From contig DIAR01000021.1 of the NCBI GenBank assembly GCA_002415845.1, forward strand, positions 1-6,352: a stretch of 6,352 nt of DNA. Direction: 5' to 3'. The notes under the pieces are model-generated. The model ran no database searches. It was not told the DNA's origin and saw only the letters and a list, made by a program, of their open reading frames with translations. How positions within the stretch are numbered: the first letter of the stretch is position 1; each line of letters begins with the position of its first letter. Position numbers and translations under genes: made by a program. Source of the stretch: Candidatus Woesebacteria bacterium UBA5073. GTDB lineage: Bacteria > Patescibacteriota > Microgenomatia > UBA8517. Shown here piece after piece: positions 4,324 through 6,352 of the stretch.

Positions 4324-4979
4324 TTATCTTGACTAAAACACCTCATCCACTCCTGTATTTTAATACTCATTTCGGTACTTGAAAAGTATAAGCTACAAAT
4401 ACCGTATTTTGAGGTTCTTTTAGTATTCGAGCCCTTTAGTGTTTGGGTTTTTATAAATTGCTTTACCGGGACCTTTAAAAGTGCTGACCAATATTTTTTC
4501 AATGTATCTTCATCTAAATCCTCGTAGGAAAAAAGCCCAATTCTTAATTTGTCATTCGGTATATGCAATATCTTGCGATAAAAATCAACAACGATTTTCA
4601 TCAATAGGGGATCCGTGTTGGAAACGCTCACGATACTCCTGTTTGCCTTATTGCCCTCTCCCCAATATATTCCCAGACCCACGTTAAACAATCGCCTTTC
4701 TTTCAGTGTGCCATACTCTAAACGGGCTTGTTTTCTAAAATCCGCATGCCTCTTTTCTGTCTTACTCATTCTAGCTTTATGGGCTTTTTTAATAGTTGTT
4801 TTCGACAGCTCTTTTAACTTTTCCAAAGATTTTCTCTTAACCTTAATAGACCAATCCTCTTTTGAAAACCAATAAGATAGTGTACTTTTTTGAACACCAA
4901 GTTCTTTTTTAATCTTGTTATAACTGAAACCTTCTCTCCTTAACCTTAGAGCTTTTTTATATAATATATTTCGAGGCAT
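4314..4979 (-). CDS. Helix-turn-helix protein with a C-terminal domain resembling single-motif LAGLIDADG proteins, 221 aa
   Basis: Residues 6-38 form a recogniser-type helix-turn-helix (ALRLRREGFSYNKIKKELGV followed by QKSTLSYWF). Residues 40-95 are a very basic helical linker. The rest starts with GLGIYWGEGNK (101-111), then VSVSNTDPLLMKIVVDFYRK, LRIGLFSYEDLDED and KYGICSLYFSS. I recall this architecture as a widespread uncharacterised family. The glycine-flanked acidic GEG recalls a LAGLIDADG helix and would suggest a homodimeric DNA-binding or nicking protein, but that is inference. The start at 4979 is chosen because TATAAT at 4991-4986 puts the transcript start there, giving a leaderless message; an in-frame ATG two codons upstream (4985) is the alternative. 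There is no Shine-Dalgarno site. It lies between tRNA-Phe and tRNA-Gly(GCC), and its last codons overlap the tRNA-Gly gene by ten bases on the same strand. Confidence 0.7.
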   Translation of the reverse strand: MPRNILYKKALRLRREGFSYNKIKKELGVQKSTLSYWFSKEDWSIKVKRKSLEKLKELSKTTIKKAHKARMSKTEKRHADFRKQARLEYGTLKERRLFNVGLGIYWGEGNKANRSIVSVSNTDPLLMKIVVDFYRKILHIPNDKLRIGLFSYEDLDEDTLKKYWSALLKVPVKQFIKTQTLKGSNTKRTSKYGICSLYFSSTEMSIKIQEWMRCFSQDKRE

Positions 4980-4980
4980 A

Positions 4981-5007
4981 ATCATATTATAGCAGGTATA
5001 ATATGAT
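4981..5007. promoter_or_regulatory. Perfect inverted repeat over the promoter of the helix-turn-helix gene (candidate operator)
   Basis: ATCATATTATA (4981-4991) and TATAATATGAT (4997-5007) are exact inverted copies separated by GCAGG. The repeat contains the whole -10 region and ends one base before the preferred start codon. A dimeric helix-turn-helix protein binding here would block its own promoter. Confidence 0.6.
4986..4994 (-). promoter_or_regulatory. Extended -10 promoter of the helix-turn-helix gene
   Basis: The minus strand reads TGCTATAAT, a perfect extended -10. No good -35 is present (ATGAAC at the 17-base position). Six bases separate it from the ATG at 4979, predicting a leaderless mRNA that may continue into tRNA-Gly and tRNA-Arg. 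The same nine bases occur in the promoter at 5418-5426. Confidence 0.7.
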
Positions 5008-5027
5008 GGTTCATATCTAATCCTTTG

Positions 5028-5100
5028 TGCCGAGAATGTGAGTCGAACACATATCTGACGCTCTTCAGGCGCCCGCCGTGACCACCTTGGCTATCTCGGC
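5028..5100 (-). tRNA. tRNA-Phe (GAA)
   Basis: Acceptor GCCGAGA/TCTCGGC with A73, anticodon stem GGCGC/GCGTC, loop CTGAAGA (anticodon GAA), T-arm ATGTG-TTCGACT-CACAT. The D-stem is short (GCC/GGC) with a large loop, and position 37 is G rather than the A usual in bacterial tRNA-Phe. CCA is not encoded. Confidence 0.93.
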
Positions 5101-5128
5101 TTATTTGTATTTTATCAAATAAATCCTG

Positions 5129-5201
5129 TGATCGCTGAGGGTCTCGAACCCCCGACCTTCTGAATGTAAATCAGACGCTCTACCAACTGAGCTAAGCGAT
5201 C
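5129..5201 (-). tRNA. tRNA-Val (UAC)
   Basis: Acceptor GATCGCT/AGCGATC with A73, anticodon stem TCTGA/TCAGA, loop TTTACAT (anticodon TAC), T-loop TTCGAGA. CCA is not encoded. Confidence 0.97.
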
Positions 5202-5208
5202 AACTAAG

Positions 5209-5290
5209 TGCGGGGAAGAGGATTTGAACCTCCACGCCTTGCGGCACTACCTCCTCAAGATAGCCTGTCTACCAATTTCAGCATCCCCGC
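5209..5290 (-). tRNA. tRNA-Leu (GAG)
   Basis: This class II tRNA has acceptor GCGGGGA/TCCCCGC, A73, anticodon stem CTATC/GGTAG with loop TTGAGGA (anticodon GAG), and a long variable arm with stem TGCC-GCAA-GGCG. CCA is not encoded. Confidence 0.96.
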
Positions 5291-5310
5291 TAATATTTAA
5301 AATGTTTATG

Positions 5311-5393
5311 TGCCGGAGACAGGAGTCGAACCTGCAATCCCGTGAGGGAACACGCACCTGAAGCGTGCGCGTCTACCATTTCGCCACTCCGGC
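5311..5393 (-). tRNA. tRNA-Leu (CAG)
   Basis: This class II tRNA has acceptor GCCGGAG/CTCCGGC, A73, anticodon stem CACGC/GCGTG with loop TTCAGGT (anticodon CAG), a long variable arm CCC-TCAC-GGG, and T-arm GCAGG-TTCGACT-CCTGT. It is the first gene of the second tRNA cluster. CCA is not encoded. Confidence 0.96.
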
Positions 5394-5417
5394 TAATTAA
5401 TTTAAAGGAACAGTGCA

Positions 5418-5426
5418 ATTATAGCA
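5418..5426 (-). promoter_or_regulatory. Extended -10 promoter of the second tRNA cluster
   Basis: The minus strand reads TGCTATAAT, a perfect extended -10, between the stop of the GTPase gene and tRNA-Leu(CAG). The weak -35 (TTCAAT) sits 17 bases upstream and overlaps the region just after that stop. Transcription would start near 5411, about 20 bases before the tRNA. Confidence 0.7.
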
Positions 5427-5447
5427 AAAATTGGGCCTTAATTGAAT

Positions 5448-6352
5448 TTAAACGAATCTGGCCTGAAGTCCGTCTGTCAGCTTGGTCTTTAAAGGAATTT
5501 CCTGGCCGGGAAATCTGGCCTGCCTTCCCCAGATCTTGGCCATTTTATACTTTTCGGTGAAATTTGTTCCCAGCTTTTCCAAAAGATCCTGAAAAGTATT
5601 TCCCTCCTTCATAATGACTGGGGAGTCAAAATTCGGATCCTCATCTTCTTTAACCAAATAGACCGTAATAAGATTCAGGGCTTTATAGATAGCTTCCTTA
5701 AATTCCTCAAGCCCTTCTTCCTTATCGGCACTCATATAAAGATACCCTTCCTCTTTTTTGAGATTTTTCACCTCATCGATTTTATTGATGATAAACAAGG
5801 CCGGAATATAGACCCGGTTTTTGGAAAAAGAGTCAATCAGGCCCTCCAAGGATACTTTTTCTTTCAAGGTAATATCGGCATTTTTGATGCCGAATTCCAG
5901 GGCCACATCCTTAATCAGTTCTTCTGATAGATCCTGATGGATATTGGAATGAATATACAAGCCTCCGTCAATCTTTTTTTCTATTCTTATAAGGGGTTTT
6001 TGCCTGTTTATCCGAATGCCTGATTTTTCCAACTCAAAAATGAGTTTTTTGATGTCATCTTTTCTTTTAACGTCAGTCATAATAACCAAGAGGTCGGCTC
6101 CCCGGGCAACCGATAAGACTTCCTTGCCCCGGCCTTTGCCTAACCTGGCGCCTTCGATTAATCCCGGAACATCAAGAATCTGAATGTAGGCCTCTTTATA
6201 GATAAGCATACCGGGAATTACGGACACGGTCGTAAAAGAATAAGGGGCCACTTTTGATTCGGCGTTAGTCAACTTATTAATAAGGGTTGATTTACCAACC
6301 GATGGGGAGCCGATTAAAACAACCGTGGCATCGCCTTCTTTTTTAACGGCAT
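5448..6352 (-). CDS. DRG-family GTPase with C-terminal TGS domain; 5' end outside window
   Basis: The frame stays open to the window edge, so the gene begins beyond it and 300 residues are visible. The TTG at 6272 is internal, since the P-loop lies before it. G1 is GSPSVGKST (visible residues 14-22), the switch region has FTTVSVIPG, G3 is DVPG (60-63) followed by LIEGARLGKGRGKEVLSVAR, and G4 is NKID (189-192) with SAD as a likely G5. Between G3 and G4 lies an inserted segment starting near RIEKKIDGGLYI, which marks DRG proteins and is absent from Obg. The C-terminus (from about 229, TVYLVKEDEDPNF to LTDGLQARFV) is a TGS domain. In eukaryotes and archaea DRG proteins bind ribosomes and act in translation; that role is inferred here. 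It precedes the second tRNA cluster, whose promoter begins within its 3' flank. No clear terminator separates them. Confidence 0.9.
   Translation of the reverse strand, partial: AVKKEGDATVVLIGSPSVGKSTLINKLTNAESKVAPYSFTTVSVIPGMLIYKEAYIQILDVPGLIEGARLGKGRGKEVLSVARGADLLVIMTDVKRKDDIKKLIFELEKSGIRINRQKPLIRIEKKIDGGLYIHSNIHQDLSEELIKDVALEFGIKNADITLKEKVSLEGLIDSFSKNRVYIPALFIINKIDEVKNLKKEEGYLYMSADKEEGLEEFKEAIYKALNLITVYLVKEDEDPNFDSPVIMKEGNTFQDLLEKLGTNFTEKYKMAKIWGRQARFPGQEIPLKTKLTDGLQARFV

Noticed and set aside
4481..4875. Two plus-strand frames inside the helix-turn-helix gene
   Set aside because: They are shadows of the minus-strand gene, have no ribosome binding site, and give low-complexity or cysteine-scattered products.
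4997..5005. TATAATATG on the plus strand as a promoter and start
   Set aside because: It is the mirror image of the minus-strand promoter in the inverted repeat; no open frame of note follows on the plus strand.
5340..5365. Possible suppressor tRNA with anticodon UCA at 5311-5393
   Set aside because: Shifting the stem by one pair gives a perfect CACGC/GCGTG anticodon stem and anticodon CAG, so it is an ordinary tRNA-Leu.
5342..5560. Plus-strand 72-codon frame
   Set aside because: It overlaps tRNA-Leu(CAG) and the end of the GTPase gene in antisense and has no ribosome binding site.
1..6352. CRISPR array
   Set aside because: No regularly spaced short identical repeats were found; the repeated elements here are tRNA genes and two or three diverged direct repeats.

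Overview
The window reads as a chromosomal segment of a small-genome bacterium. The best guess is a Candidate Phyla Radiation (Patescibacteria, Microgenomates-like) lineage. This is inferred from compact AT-leaning genes, very short intergenic gaps, small membrane proteins of the kind common in that group, likely leaderless starts, ten tRNA genes with no encoded CCA, and a DRG-type GTPase, a family best known from archaea and eukaryotes. UGA is used as a stop (gene ending at 4174), so the standard bacterial code applies.

Layout. (1) Positions 1-1885, + strand: the 3' part of a membrane-anchored family-5 (oligopeptide-type) solute-binding protein, then a 68-residue unknown protein and a 110-residue small membrane protein with an HIHHW motif. 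(2) Positions about 1930-3370, - strand: two independently transcribed units lying immediately downstream of tRNA-His. Unit 2 is one 67-residue gene. Unit 1 is a 150-residue gene plus a 56-residue two-helix membrane protein. Each unit has a promoter, Shine-Dalgarno sites and a hairpin terminator. Each terminator is followed by a copy of an imperfect repeat of about 75 bp. The copy between the units continues into a stretch that resembles the 3' flank of the tRNA-His gene. The arrangement looks like a two-cassette island next to a tRNA gene. No integrase is visible.

(3) Positions 3371-3711, - strand: tRNA-Leu(UAA), Pro(UGG), Gly(UCC) and His(GUG), read from a consensus-like promoter at 3732-3760. 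(4) Positions 3809-4174, + strand: a 121-residue four-helix membrane protein (phage holin family 4/YvlD-like), with a promoter that shares its -35 region with the divergent tRNA promoter. (5) Positions 4172-5393, - strand: tRNA-Leu(CAG), Leu(GAG), Val(UAC), Phe(GAA), a helix-turn-helix protein gene, Gly(GCC) and Arg(UCU). The helix-turn-helix gene ends inside the following tRNA-Gly, and its promoter lies inside a perfect 11-bp inverted repeat that may be its own operator. (6) Positions 5448-6352, - strand: most of a DRG-family GTPase (G domain plus C-terminal TGS domain), cut by the window end.

The most interesting structures are three. The first is the protein gene whose stop codon lies within a mature tRNA sequence. 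The second is the cassette-like repeat units beside tRNA-His. The third is the invariant encoded C74 in all ten tRNAs although none encodes CCA. All function calls come from reading the sequence. No database search was made.
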